Of a stretch of DNA of 64,000 nucleotides, positions 8,236 through 16,797 are shown one piece after another. The translations under genes were made by a program, and so were the position numbers. Numbering within the stretch: the stretch's first letter is position 1; the number at the start of each line of letters is the position of its first letter. The stretch is taken from positions 1 to 64,000 of the forward strand of contig VGPF01000006.1 in NCBI GenBank assembly GCA_016875535.1. The letters run 5' to 3'. The DNA is from Chloroflexota bacterium (GTDB taxonomy: Bacteria > Chloroflexota > Dehalococcoidia > SHYB01). Under the pieces are notes generated by a model, which was given only the letters and a program-made list of their open reading frames with translations, was not told the DNA's origin and did not search any database.

Positions 8236-8778
8236 CTACGCTTTCTTTTCGGTCAGCGCCCCGGCCACTTCGTTGAACTTCTCCCTGGCGAGTTTCAAAA
8301 TCTCCTCTTTCGGCAGCGGCTCAAAGGGGTGCGGCAGGACCACCATGGGGATGTTGGGCCGGTTGCGGGCGCGCAGGAGGCTCTGCGCCAGCTTCACGAA
8401 TTCGCTGGTGACGATGAGGACGGTGGGCTTGCCTTGATCGGCGACGGTAATCGTGTCGTGGACACTCCACGCGGTGCAGGAGCCTCAGGCAGCCAGGCCG
8501 ACGATGACGGCATCCACCTCCGAGGCGAACTCCTTGAGCTTCCGCGTATCCTCCAGGTTAGTGGCGGTGGTGCGGCTGGTGGGGTGGTAATGCCTCACAT
8601 CGCGCACTTCAAAATCGCTCCGGATGTGCTTGTCTACTTCCTCGCACCAGATATCGAAGTTCTTCCAGTCAACGCGGAAGCCGACCTTTTTCCCGTGGAG
8701 GCTCTCGAGCTTGTTGAGCTTGATGCCCTTCACTTCGGGCATGACGCCCGTGGGGTCCAGGATGACCAGTTGGCCCAT
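8236..8778 (-). CDS. UGSC-family selenoprotein with in-frame TGA (Sec98)
   Basis: The frame opens at the ATG at 8778 (GGGAGGT 5 nt upstream) and meets a TGA at codon 98. It continues in the same frame to a TAG at 8236-8238, giving 180 residues if TGA is selenocysteine. Residues around it read VDAVIVGLAA-U-GSC-TAWSVHD, the signature naming the UGSC family. The distal part (TITVADQGKPTVLIV, then VVLPHPFEPLPKEEI) is coherent and family-like, so this is not a truncated gene. A SECIS-like hairpin follows the TGA. The N-terminus (MGQLVILDPTGV) also matches the family. The U-G-S-C pair suggests a redox or nucleophilic centre; the substrate is unknown. A minus-strand TACAAT at 8807-8802 may be the -10. 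Confidence 0.88.
8457..8487 (-). promoter_or_regulatory. Bacterial SECIS-like element after the UGA
   Basis: Reading the minus strand from the TGA (8487-8485), a 6-bp perfect stem CGUGGA/UCCACG (8471-8466 with 8462-8457) closes a GUG triloop (8465-8463). The apical loop begins 20 nt after the UGA and starts with G. As I recall the bacterial SECIS consensus, it needs a short loop about 16-37 nt from UGA with a G in the first two loop positions, and this fits. SelB binding is inferred. Confidence 0.65.
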
Positions 8779-8843
8779 AGAGACCTCCCTGCTTGGGCGG
8801 CATTGTAGCACGGGCCCGCACGACGAAAGCTGCGGAGAAGGGT

Positions 8844-9944
8844 CTACTTCTGCCCCAGGCCGTAGACCTTTGCGGCCGTCTCCCGGGTGAGCTTGCGCAC
8901 CGTCACGGGGTCCAGCTTATGCAGCATCTCGTCCACCGCCTTGCGCGAGTGGGGGAAGGTGCTGTCCACGTGCGGGTAATCGGAGGCCCACATCACGTTG
9001 TCCGCGCCGATATCGCTCAGGAGCTTGATGCCCACCTCGTCCTCTTGGAAGGTGGCGTAGATCTGGCGCTTGAAGATCTGCCGCGGCGGCGTCTTGAGCG
9101 CCCAGTTCCTCACAATGGTGGCGTACTTCACAAACTCCATGTCCAGGCGGTTGAGGACATAGGGGATCCAGCCCAGGCCGGATTCGCCAAGAATGAACTT
9201 GAGCTTGGGATGGCGCTCCAGCACGCCGGAAAAGACGATGGAGACCAGGACTTCGTCCAGCTGCATAGGCGAGACCGCCGCAAAGGCCGCCACCGTCCAC
9301 TCACCGGGCGTCGCCTTGATGGAATGGCAGCCGCCGCCTAAGTGGACGTTGAGGGCGATGCCCGTCTCCTCCGCGGCCTGCCACAGCGGCTCCCACGCCG
9401 GGTCAATGATGGAGCGCTGGGTGTGGAAGAAGCTAGCGACGACGCCCTTATGGCCCAGCTTCGCCACGCGGCGCACCTCTGCCGCGGCGGCCTCGGGCGT
9501 CTGCATGGGCAGGTAGGCCAGGAGACAGAGGCGGTCCGGGCTGGCGGCATTGAACTCGGCCGCAAAGTCGTTATAGGCGATCCAGCAGGCGCCCGTCAGC
9601 TCCGGGTCCTTGATTCTTATACCAGTGACGGGGCCGTAAATGACGGAGGCGTAGATGCCGTCCGCATCCATGTCCTGCAGTCGCAGGCGCGGCGTCGAGG
9701 GCCGCATGGGGCCTTCAGGGAGCCCTGCGCGCTGGACGGCGTTGGGGTGCGGCGGGTTGGGGATAAAGCCGCTCTGTCCCATCGTCTCGCCATCGGCCTG
9801 CCACAAGTCGCCTTGGGGCGTCTTGACCACCTTGGGGGCGCGAGCCTTCCACTTGGAGGACAAGCGCTCCTCAAACATCTTGGGCGGGATGGCCCAGATA
9901 TCCAGGTGGTCATCTGCAGAGACGATCTTGTAATCAACCGGCAT
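8844..9944 (-). CDS. Amidohydrolase family protein (Amidohydro_2)
   Basis: This 366-residue TIM-barrel hydrolase starts at the ATG at 9944 (GAGGAG 8 nt upstream; frame open 26 codons further). Motifs are SADDHLDIW at the N-terminus, ALNVHLGGG mid-protein with a metal-ligand His, LGESGLGWIPYVLNRLD, and ASDYPHVDSTFPHS near the end with the conserved metal-binding Asp. This is the ACMSD-like hydrolase/decarboxylase group. It is transcribed away from another amidohydrolase at 10095. A minus-strand TATAAT at 9999-9994 may drive it. Substrate is unknown; aromatic or dicarboxylate compounds are typical of the family. Confidence 0.85.
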   Translation of the reverse strand: MPVDYKIVSADDHLDIWAIPPKMFEERLSSKWKARAPKVVKTPQGDLWQADGETMGQSGFIPNPPHPNAVQRAGLPEGPMRPSTPRLRLQDMDADGIYASVIYGPVTGIRIKDPELTGACWIAYNDFAAEFNAASPDRLCLLAYLPMQTPEAAAAEVRRVAKLGHKGVVASFFHTQRSIIDPAWEPLWQAAEETGIALNVHLGGGCHSIKATPGEWTVAAFAAVSPMQLDEVLVSIVFSGVLERHPKLKFILGESGLGWIPYVLNRLDMEFVKYATIVRNWALKTPPRQIFKRQIYATFQEDEVGIKLLSDIGADNVMWASDYPHVDSTFPHSRKAVDEMLHKLDPVTVRKLTRETAAKVYGLGQK

Positions 9945-10094
9945 GGCCTGCTCCTCAAGCACAGGGCCATAGCTCCGCCCTTGCGCTGGGCTGATTATAC
10001 GAGCCGCATCGTAGAAATACATGCCCGTAGATGACGCGGGTACCGCCGGGCGGCGCTCGTGCTAGGATGCGGCATCCGCTAGAGGAGGTGGGGC

Positions 10095-11252
10095 ATGGCA
10101 AAGCACGGGTTCACAATCTTCGATTGCGATGGGCATGCGGCCGAGCCGCGGGACCTGTGGGACAGGTACATCGAGCCGCGGTACCGCGAACGGGCCAACG
10201 CGACGCTCTCCATCTACGATTTCCCCACAGGCAGCTCCGGCTTCATGCTGGAGGGGCGCTGCGTGCAGAAGGGCGTGGAGGCGGTGACCTTTGCCGGGAA
10301 GGATCCCGCCTCTTTCAAAGGGCGCTACTGGGAAGAGGGCGAGCCTGCCGCCTTCGACCCCAAGAAGCGCATCAAGGCCATGGACTCGGAGGGCATCACC
10401 ATGGCCGTGGTCTACCCCAGCTTCGGCGGCGTCCTGGGCGGCGTGAACGACCCGACGCTCGCCTATGAGATGGCCAAGGCCTACAACAACTGGGTCACCG
10501 ATTTCTGCAAGGCGGCCAACCTCAAGCGCATCTACGGCGTGGCCATCGTGCCGCTCCAGGATGTCGGCCTGGCCGTCACGGAGCTGCGGCGCGCCGTGAA
10601 GCAGCTCGGCTTCAAGGCCGTTATGGTACGCCCCAACCTGTACAAGGGCCTTTCGCTGGAGCATCCGACCTTTGACCCCTTCTGGCGTGAGTGCGAGGCG
10701 CTGGACGTGGCCGTGGGCTATCACCCGTTCCCCTTCCCGGACGTAGAGGGCGTGAACACCATGCTGGGCGACCTGGCGACGCTCCCCGGCACCAAGAGCA
10801 TGATGGGCGATATGCTGGCCATGCCCATGGACAACATGATCACCATGGGCCGCCTTATGTTCGGCGGCGTGATGGACAGGTTCCCCAAAATGCGCTCTGC
10901 CTTCCTAGAGTCCAACGGCAGCTGGGCCGCCATGCTGGTTGACCGGATGGACAAGCGCTTCAAGCGCGGCCAGACCTACCGGAAGCAGATCAAGACGGCA
11001 CCATCGGAGATCATCGCCCGGCAGTGCTTCATCGCGCTGGACGGCGATGAGAAGGCGCTCCCCTACGTGGGCAAGCTCATCGGCGAAGACGTCATCATCT
11101 GGGCCTCCGACTTCCCCCACTTCGATGGGCATTTCCCCGGCGCGGCGGCGGAGGCCGTGGAAGGCTCGGAGGCGCTGGGCAAGCGCGCCCAGCAGAAGTT
11201 CCTAGGGGAGAACGCGGCGAGGCTGTATAAGATCAAGATGCCGAAGGGTTGA
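10095..11252 (+). CDS. Amidohydrolase family protein (Amidohydro_2)
   Basis: This 385-residue paralogue of the divergent neighbour has a strong GAGGAGGT 6 nt before its ATG. It carries IFDCDGHAAEPRDLW at the N-terminus, MDSEGITMAVVYPSFGG, a mid-protein GYHPFPFPDVEGV with a His ligand, ESNGSWAAMLVDRMD, and IWASDFPHFDGHFPGA near residue 335 with the metal Asp. It ends 27 nt before a strong terminator, so it is probably monocistronic. Sequence differs enough from 8844-9944 (long insertion around residues 45-110) that a different substrate is likely. Confidence 0.85.
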   Translation: MAKHGFTIFDCDGHAAEPRDLWDRYIEPRYRERANATLSIYDFPTGSSGFMLEGRCVQKGVEAVTFAGKDPASFKGRYWEEGEPAAFDPKKRIKAMDSEGITMAVVYPSFGGVLGGVNDPTLAYEMAKAYNNWVTDFCKAANLKRIYGVAIVPLQDVGLAVTELRRAVKQLGFKAVMVRPNLYKGLSLEHPTFDPFWRECEALDVAVGYHPFPFPDVEGVNTMLGDLATLPGTKSMMGDMLAMPMDNMITMGRLMFGGVMDRFPKMRSAFLESNGSWAAMLVDRMDKRFKRGQTYRKQIKTAPSEIIARQCFIALDGDEKALPYVGKLIGEDVIIWASDFPHFDGHFPGAAAEAVEGSEALGKRAQQKFLGENAARLYKIKMPKG

Positions 11253-11279
11253 GACCATTCCGCAACAGCCTGCAGGCCA

Positions 11280-11317
11280 AAGCAAAAGGCCCCTCCATAT
11301 GGAGGGGCCTTTTGCTT
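11280..11317. terminator. Bidirectional terminator, perfect 38-bp hairpin
   Basis: AAGCAAAAGGCCCCTCCAT is followed immediately by its exact reverse complement. The G/C core is flanked by A-run and T-run, so it works on both strands. It separates the plus amidohydrolase (end 11252) from the minus small gene (end 11348). Confidence 0.9.
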
Positions 11318-11347
11318 ATCTCAAGAACCTGTCTCGCGAAGTGTCCG

Positions 11348-11692
11348 CTAGCCCTTGTAGTCAAAGATCAGCTCGTTCATCGGCGGCGGAGGAGCGGAGG
11401 GGTTCATCCCGTGGATGCCCACCAGGACGTTCTCCGCGAACCACTTATCGTAGGCATTCGTTGAGGTCATGAAATGCTGGAAGACCTTCTTGGCGTCGGA
11501 CGCCTCAAAGACAACCACTGCAAAATCACCCATAGGCGTGCTTTGCAGCCAGACCTGCTCTCTCTTCAGCCCAGCCTTCTTCCGGGACTCCTTATGCTCC
11601 TTCTTCCTCGGGCCCTGCATCTCAGCGATGAGCTGCTTCCACGCCGCTGTCTTCCCGGCCTTGACAGGCTGAATGAACGCATACGATGCCAT
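11348..11692 (-). CDS. Small ferredoxin-fold-like protein (DUF6176-like), unknown function
   Basis: This is a 114-residue soluble protein starting MASYAFIQPVKAGK at 11692, where GGGGGAG precedes the ATG. The frame is open 29 codons further, but that stretch lacks protein-like composition. The alternation of strands and amphipathic helices (WKQLIAEMQGPRKKEHKESRKKAG, then FAVVVFEASDAKKVFQHFMTS) suggests a dimeric alpha/beta-barrel as in DUF6176 or monooxygenase-like proteins. I see no catalytic motif. It is isolated between two terminators. Confidence 0.6.
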   Translation of the reverse strand: MASYAFIQPVKAGKTAAWKQLIAEMQGPRKKEHKESRKKAGLKREQVWLQSTPMGDFAVVVFEASDAKKVFQHFMTSTNAYDKWFAENVLVGIHGMNPSAPPPPMNELIFDYKG

Positions 11693-11874
11693 AGTCGAAT
11701 CTCCCCCTGTGATGATGTGCGCGCTCGGACCTCGTCTCGCCCCTGCTGCTGGCGAAGCCATGAGCGACACAAGAGCCAAACGCGGGTGTAGGGCCTATGC
11801 CTCCTGTGGGGACGTGTCAACAGCTTAGAGATAGGCTGTATCCACGGAAGGCCCTCCTGAAAGGGTGGGGAAAG

Positions 11875-11901
11875 AAGATACCCCGGAGTCCGGGGGATCT
11901 T
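11875..11901 (-). terminator. Possible terminator after the luciferase-like gene
   Basis: AAGAT and ATCTT flank a CCCCG/CGGGG stem with a GAGTC loop. On the minus strand it is followed by a pyrimidine-rich TTCTTTCCCC. It lies 22 nt past the stop of the LLM oxidoreductase gene. Confidence 0.5.
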
Positions 11902-11923
11902 CACAGGCTTTTGTGCCCTGAGG

Positions 11924-13003
11924 CTATCGAGACTTGAAGAAGGGGATGACCTCTTCGCCCCAGAGGCGCATGGCCTCCATAACCATCGTGTGGGGCATAC
12001 CGCCCACCTGGAACTGGCACATGAGGCGATTGACGCCCGCCGCTTCGAACTCCTTCACCGTCTCGATGCAGTCCTTCGGGTCGCCGCAGATGACCATCTT
12101 TTCGCCGTAGACGTAGTCCCAGTTCGGGTTCGTCCACCACTGGGGCAGGTTGGCATGGCGCGCCCGCTCCGTATCGGTCTTCGGCGTGAAGAATTCGATG
12201 AGCTTGCTGAAGTACCACATCTCATAGGACTTCATCTGGTCAATGGCCAGCTTGGTCGTCTTGGCGCAGTGGACGGGGACCAGCGTGTTGATTTGCAGGG
12301 GGCCCATCGTCTTATCGTGGCCGGCCTTCTTCCAGGACTGCAGGGCCGTGGGCAGTTGGGCCGCCATCTGGTCCAGGGGCGTCACCGCCGTCTGAGGCAT
12401 GATGTGCATGCCCATGCGCGGGTACATCTCATAGGAATCGGGACTGCCGCAGGCCGCGAACATGCGGGGCCAGGGATTTTGGATGGGCTTCGGCACCACT
12501 GTGATGGGCGCGGGGATCTTGTAGAACTTCCCTTCGTAGGTGAAGTTGTTCTTGGTCCAGCAGGTCTTGATGATGTCTATGCATTCAGAGAAGAGATCTC
12601 GGTTCAAGTCCTTGGTGGCGCCTTGGGCGTGCGGCTTATCGAAGGTCAAGAACTCGGGGGTGTAGGCGCCGCGGCCCACGCCGAAGTCATAGCGGCCGTC
12701 GGTCAGGCAGTCAATGGCGGCGATCTTTTCGGCGGTGCGCACCGGATGGTCAATCGGCAGCAGTTGGACGCCGGTGCCCAAGCGGATCGTCTTGGTGCGC
12801 TGGGAGGCGGCGGCGAAGAGGATCTCCGGGCAGGAGGAGTGCGAATAGCCGGGGTTGAAGTGGTGCTCCACGGAGTAGGCCGAATCGAACCCCATCTTCT
12901 CGGCAAACTCGATCTGGGTGAGGGCGTTATGCCACATATCCCGCTCGGTGTAGCCCGTCTCCGGGACTTCGAGCTCAAAGAAGATGCCGAAATTCATCGT
13001 CAT
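11924..13003 (-). CDS. LLM-class flavin-dependent oxidoreductase (luciferase-like)
   Basis: This 359-residue bacterial-luciferase-like TIM-barrel starts MTMNFGIFFELEVPETG at 13003 with AGGAGG 6 nt upstream. Family features are GFDSAYSVEHHFNPGYSHS near residue 40, IRLGTGVQLLPIDHPVRTAEKIAAID near 72, and GRYDFGVGRGAYTPEF. It uses F420 or reduced FMN to oxidise small organics. It is well separated from neighbours. Flavin-dependent monooxygenases of this group are reported as expanded in some Chloroflexota; here there is one. Confidence 0.88.
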   Translation of the reverse strand: MTMNFGIFFELEVPETGYTERDMWHNALTQIEFAEKMGFDSAYSVEHHFNPGYSHSSCPEILFAAASQRTKTIRLGTGVQLLPIDHPVRTAEKIAAIDCLTDGRYDFGVGRGAYTPEFLTFDKPHAQGATKDLNRDLFSECIDIIKTCWTKNNFTYEGKFYKIPAPITVVPKPIQNPWPRMFAACGSPDSYEMYPRMGMHIMPQTAVTPLDQMAAQLPTALQSWKKAGHDKTMGPLQINTLVPVHCAKTTKLAIDQMKSYEMWYFSKLIEFFTPKTDTERARHANLPQWWTNPNWDYVYGEKMVICGDPKDCIETVKEFEAAGVNRLMCQFQVGGMPHTMVMEAMRLWGEEVIPFFKSR

Positions 13004-13228
13004 AGAAGCCTCCTGCGGTGGCTCAAGGAAGGGGTAGCGCCGCAACCCGGCGATTGGGCGCAATTCAAACATAGGGCACCTGGCCAGTCAAGGGCGGGAG
13101 ATTACCCCTGCTTGAGCCGGGCGACCTGGCGCGGGTCCGAAGCCATCCATCACGCCCATCGGCAAAACATCCCTCCATCCACGATGAGCGTATCCTTTGA
13201 GGCACCTCGCCGACATAACGGAATCGCC
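13004..13228. other. Intergenic stretch upstream of ABC operon, no gene seen
   Basis: About 225 bp lie between the divergent LLM gene and the ABC-operon promoter. I find no convincing coding frame, RNA gene or strong hairpin. It probably holds regulatory sequence for the two divergent units. Confidence 0.5.
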
Positions 13229-13257
13229 TTGCCGAGGCTGGGCGTTGCGGATATAAT
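13229..13257 (+). promoter_or_regulatory. Sigma-70-type promoter of the Gld-like ABC operon
   Basis: TTGCCG (13229-13234) and TATAAT (13252-13257) are separated by exactly 17 bp. A start near 13264 would leave a leader of about 78 nt before the TTG at 13342. This is one of the two best-formed vegetative promoters in the window. Confidence 0.7.
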
Positions 13258-13341
13258 CATCGGGTTTTTGGCGCGCCGGACATCGTGTGGAACCGCCGGA
13301 CGCCAGGCAGCGTAAACACAGAAAAGCAGCGGTAACACGCC

Positions 13342-14289
13342 TTGATCGAAGTCGAGCACCTGACGAAATACTACGGCGATTTCATCGCCATTGAGGACGT
13401 CTCCTTTGACGTCCAAAAGGGCGAGATCGTCGGCTTCCTCGGCCCCAACGGCGCCGGGAAGACCACCACGATGCGCATCATGACGGGCTTCCTGCCCCCC
13501 AGCGCCGGCACCGTGCGCATCGCGGGGCACGATGTGCTCAAGAACTCCCTGGAGGCGCGCCGCAACATCGGCTACCTGCCGGAGACCGTCCCCCTCTACA
13601 CCGAGATGACCGTCCGCGACTATCTGCGCTTCATGGGCAAGCTTCGCCAGATGAGCTCGGCACAGATCAAAGAGCGCGTTGATTATGTCATCGAGCGCCT
13701 GCGCCTGAACGACTACGCCAATATCGCCATCGGCCGCCTCTCCAAGGGCTACCGCCAGCGCGTCGGCATCGCCCAGGCCATCCTCCACAACCCGGAGGTG
13801 CTGGTCCTTGACGAGCCAACCATCGGCATTGACCCCGTCCAAGTGGTGGAGACCCGCGACCTTATCAAGAGCTTCGGCAAAGAGCACACCATCCTGATCA
13901 GCTCCCACATCCTGCCGGAAGTCAGCGTCCTCTGCGAGCGCGTCGTCGTCATCCATGAAGGGCGCATCATCGCCGTGGACAAGCCGCAGAACCTCTCCGT
14001 CCGCCTGCGCGGCACGGAGCAGATCAAGGTGGAGGTGCGCGGCCCCCAGCGGGACGTGGCGGCGCGCCTGCGCCAGGTCCCCGGCGTCCGCGAGATGACA
14101 CGCCAGGAGACGGGCCAGAACACCGCCGTCTACACCCTGGAGTGCGAGCCCGGCTCCAACCTCCGGGAGACGCTGGCTGCCGAAGTGGTCAAGCAGAACT
14201 GGGGCCTCCTGGGCCTCCAGTCCTCTGCCATGAGCCTTGAGGATATCTTCCTGAAACTCACCGCCAAAGCGGAGGCTCCAAAGAGTTGA
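13342..14289 (+). CDS. ABC transporter ATP-binding protein (GldA/CcmA-like)
   Basis: This 315-residue ATPase starts at TTG 13342. The Walker A is GPNGAGKTTTMRIM near residue 35, the signature is RLSKGYRQRVGIAQAILH near 133, and Walker B plus switch is VLVLDEPTIGIDPVQV. A C-terminal extension of about 90 residues (KVEVRGPQRDVAARLRQVPG) is of the kind seen in GldA/NodI-type ATPases. It overlaps the permease gene by 4 nt. It should energise the membrane complex encoded by the next three genes. Confidence 0.9.
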   Translation: MIEVEHLTKYYGDFIAIEDVSFDVQKGEIVGFLGPNGAGKTTTMRIMTGFLPPSAGTVRIAGHDVLKNSLEARRNIGYLPETVPLYTEMTVRDYLRFMGKLRQMSSAQIKERVDYVIERLRLNDYANIAIGRLSKGYRQRVGIAQAILHNPEVLVLDEPTIGIDPVQVVETRDLIKSFGKEHTILISSHILPEVSVLCERVVVIHEGRIIAVDKPQNLSVRLRGTEQIKVEVRGPQRDVAARLRQVPGVREMTRQETGQNTAVYTLECEPGSNLRETLAAEVVKQNWGLLGLQSSAMSLEDIFLKLTAKAEAPKS

Positions 14290-15035
14290 AGAACACCTGG
14301 CTCATCGCGCGCAAGGAGTTGGGGACCTACTTCTCCTCTCCCATCGCCTACGTCATCATGACGGCCTTCCTGGTCTTCACCGGGCTGCTGTTCATTGACA
14401 GCATCAGCGGCGCCTTCCGCGAGGCGACGATGCGCTCCTTCTTCGCGGGAGAGTCCGTGGGCGGCATCCTGGGTGATACGATCAACGGGGCCTTCGTCCT
14501 CCTGCTCCTCGGCCCGGTGCTCACCATGCGCCTCCTGGCGGAAGAGGCCAAGCTCGGCACCATCGAGCTGCTCCTCACCTCACCCGTCCGCGATTTCGAA
14601 GTCGTCCTCGGCAAGTTCCTGTCCGCCCTCGTCATCGTCCTCATCCTCCTGGCCCTCACCCTCTACTATCCCATCATGCTCGGCCTCTTCGCCGAGCCGG
14701 ACCCCGGCCCTATCGTCTCCGGCTATCTGGGCATGGCGCTCCTGGGCGCGCTCTTTCTCAGCGTCGGTATGTTCGCCTCCTCCCTCAGCAGCAGCCAGAT
14801 CGCCTCCGCCGTCATCGGCATGGTGATCCTGCTCATGTTCTGGTTCATCAATGAGGCCTCGGACTTCTTCAGCGGCCTCCCGGCGGACATCCTGAACTTC
14901 GTCTCCCCGCGCCGGCACTTCACGGACTTTGCCCGAGGCCTCGTCAACACGGACACCATCATCTACTTCATCGCCCTGACGGCCATCTTCCTCTTCCTTA
15001 CCATCCGCGTCCTTGAAGCTAGGCGGTGGCGCTGA
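14286..15035 (+). CDS. ABC-2 permease (GldF-like)
   Basis: This 249-residue membrane protein starts at a TTG sharing TTGA with the previous stop. About six hydrophobic segments are visible, the first in SPIAYVIMTAFLVFTGLLF. LTMRLLAEEAKLGTIELLLTSPVRDFEVVLGK is the classic ABC-2 exporter signature between segments 2 and 3. It pairs with the ATPase upstream and the GldG-like protein downstream, as in gliding-type ABC systems that also occur in non-gliding bacteria. Confidence 0.9.
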   Translation: MKNTWLIARKELGTYFSSPIAYVIMTAFLVFTGLLFIDSISGAFREATMRSFFAGESVGGILGDTINGAFVLLLLGPVLTMRLLAEEAKLGTIELLLTSPVRDFEVVLGKFLSALVIVLILLALTLYYPIMLGLFAEPDPGPIVSGYLGMALLGALFLSVGMFASSLSSSQIASAVIGMVILLMFWFINEASDFFSGLPADILNFVSPRRHFTDFARGLVNTDTIIYFIALTAIFLFLTIRVLEARRWR

Positions 15036-16741
15036 TGGCCAAGCAGAAGAAAGCACCCATGCTGGGGCGGCTCACGGGCGCCCTCGGCAGCCCCTCGGGC
15101 CTCTTCCTCACCATCGCCGTCGTGCTGCTGGTGGTATCCGGGCTCGTCTACTTGGCCTTTGACGATTTCAAGACCTCGGCCCTCGTCTTCTTTGCCATCG
15201 GCCTCCTCTCCCTGCTCCTTGCCGCCGCCACCGGCTTCGACCGCATCCGTAGCGCGGCGCGCACGCGACAGGGCTTCTACGGCGTCAACACCACGGTGAT
15301 GACCTTGGTCTTCCTCGCCATCGGCGCGGTGGTCATCTATGTAGGCGCGCGGCAGAACGCCCAGTTCGATCTCACGGAGACCAAGCAGTTCTCCCTCTCC
15401 CAGCAGACCAAGAAGATCCTGGGCGACCTGGACGGCAATGTGCAGGCCGTCGCCTTTTTTGTCCCCACAGACCCCAACCAGCTTCTGGTGCGCGCCAACG
15501 CCCTGGACCTGCTTGAGCAGTACGCCAACCAATCGGGCAGGTTCTCCTACCGTGTGGAGGACCCGGAGCTGAAGCCGGAAGAGGCTCGGCGTTTCGGCAT
15601 CAACGCCGATTCCCAGCCCGGCACCATCGTCTTCGCCTCAGAGGGCAATCTCCAGCCCGTCGCCACGCTCTTCTTTGAAAGCCGCTCCAGCCGCTTCTTG
15701 CCGAACCCCACCTTGGAGCAAGACTTCACCTCCGCCATCCTGGCCGTCACCCACAAGCAGCGGAAAGTGGTCTATTTCCTGACGCGCCACGGGGAGCGCG
15801 ATATCGCGAATATTGTTGATACCAACGGCTACGGCCTGGCCCGCGCAGGCATCGAAGGCGATAACTATGAGGTGCGCGTCCTGGACCTGGGTAGTCAACA
15901 AGTGGTGCCGCAGGATGCCGCAGTCCTCATCATCGCAAGCCCCAAGAACGACTTGCTGGATGAAGAGGTCAAGCCCCTGGACGACTATCTGCGCAACGGC
16001 GGCAAGGCCCTCTTCCTCCTTGACCCGGAGACACCTCCCAAGTTCCGCCAGGTCCTGAAGACATGGGGCGTGGAGCTGGGCAACGGCACCATCGTGGACC
16101 TGGCCAGCTCCGTGGCCAACGACCCGCGCTCCCCCCTGGTGACCCGCGGCAACCAGCGCTACTCCATCCCCAACGGCCAGGTCAGCGAAATCACACGCAC
16201 GCTGAGCGATGTGACCGTCTATCAGCGCGCCACCTCGGTATCGCCCGTAGACGCCAAGCCCGCCGCCGACTTGAACGCGCCGAACGTCTTCTATGATTCC
16301 AATAAGCTGCAAGTCCTGCCCCTTGCCGTCACAACGGCCCTCCTCAGTTGGCTGGAGACGGACCCGGAGCAGAACCAGCGCCAGTCCGGCGAGCCACAAG
16401 GCCCTCTGGCCATCGGCGTCAGCGTGGATGCCCTCGCGCCCTTCGCAGATGCCCTGCCTCCTGAGGGCCAGCGCAAGCGGACACAGATCGTCGTCTTCGG
16501 CGATTCGGATTTCGCAAGCAACCGCTTCATCACCTCCTTCGCCAATGGCGATATGCTCTTCAACTCGGTGAACTGGCTCGCGGACGATATCAACCTCATC
16601 TCCGTCCGTCCCAAGCTCGCCGAGCCGCGCCTCCTCATCGTCACCCAGGCCAAGTGGAACTTCATCCGCTGGTCCAGCCTCCTCATCCTGCCCGTCGTCA
16701 TCGCCGCTGCAGGCGCCATCGTCTGGTGGCGCAGGCGGTAG
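15035..16741 (+). CDS. GldG-family ABC-associated membrane protein
   Basis: This 568-residue protein starts at the ATG 15035 within TGATG, overlapping the permease stop; a GTG nine bases upstream is less likely. N-terminal membrane segments (LFLTIAVVLLVVSGLVYLAF; TALVFFAIGLLSLLL; VFLAIGAVVIYVGA) precede the GldG domain with QFDLTETKQFSLSQQTKKIL near residue 110. A large extracytoplasmic region follows (VVYFLTRHGERDIANI, then FGDSDFASNRF), and one C-terminal helix (SLLILPVVIAAAGAIVWWRRR). By family it is an auxiliary subunit of GldA/F-type transporters; cargo is unknown. Confidence 0.88.
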   Translation: MAKQKKAPMLGRLTGALGSPSGLFLTIAVVLLVVSGLVYLAFDDFKTSALVFFAIGLLSLLLAAATGFDRIRSAARTRQGFYGVNTTVMTLVFLAIGAVVIYVGARQNAQFDLTETKQFSLSQQTKKILGDLDGNVQAVAFFVPTDPNQLLVRANALDLLEQYANQSGRFSYRVEDPELKPEEARRFGINADSQPGTIVFASEGNLQPVATLFFESRSSRFLPNPTLEQDFTSAILAVTHKQRKVVYFLTRHGERDIANIVDTNGYGLARAGIEGDNYEVRVLDLGSQQVVPQDAAVLIIASPKNDLLDEEVKPLDDYLRNGGKALFLLDPETPPKFRQVLKTWGVELGNGTIVDLASSVANDPRSPLVTRGNQRYSIPNGQVSEITRTLSDVTVYQRATSVSPVDAKPAADLNAPNVFYDSNKLQVLPLAVTTALLSWLETDPEQNQRQSGEPQGPLAIGVSVDALAPFADALPPEGQRKRTQIVVFGDSDFASNRFITSFANGDMLFNSVNWLADDINLISVRPKLAEPRLLIVTQAKWNFIRWSSLLILPVVIAAAGAIVWWRRR

Positions 16742-16797
16742 AGCCTGGGCCGCATCCTTAGGGCCATGCCGAGGCGTATCATTAGGCAGAGCCACTC

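Noticed and set aside
8236-8484. UGSC gene as a pseudogene truncated by a nonsense TGA
   Set aside because: The downstream frame is family-like, has no other stop or frameshift, and the TGA sits exactly at the Sec of the family motif with a SECIS-like hairpin.
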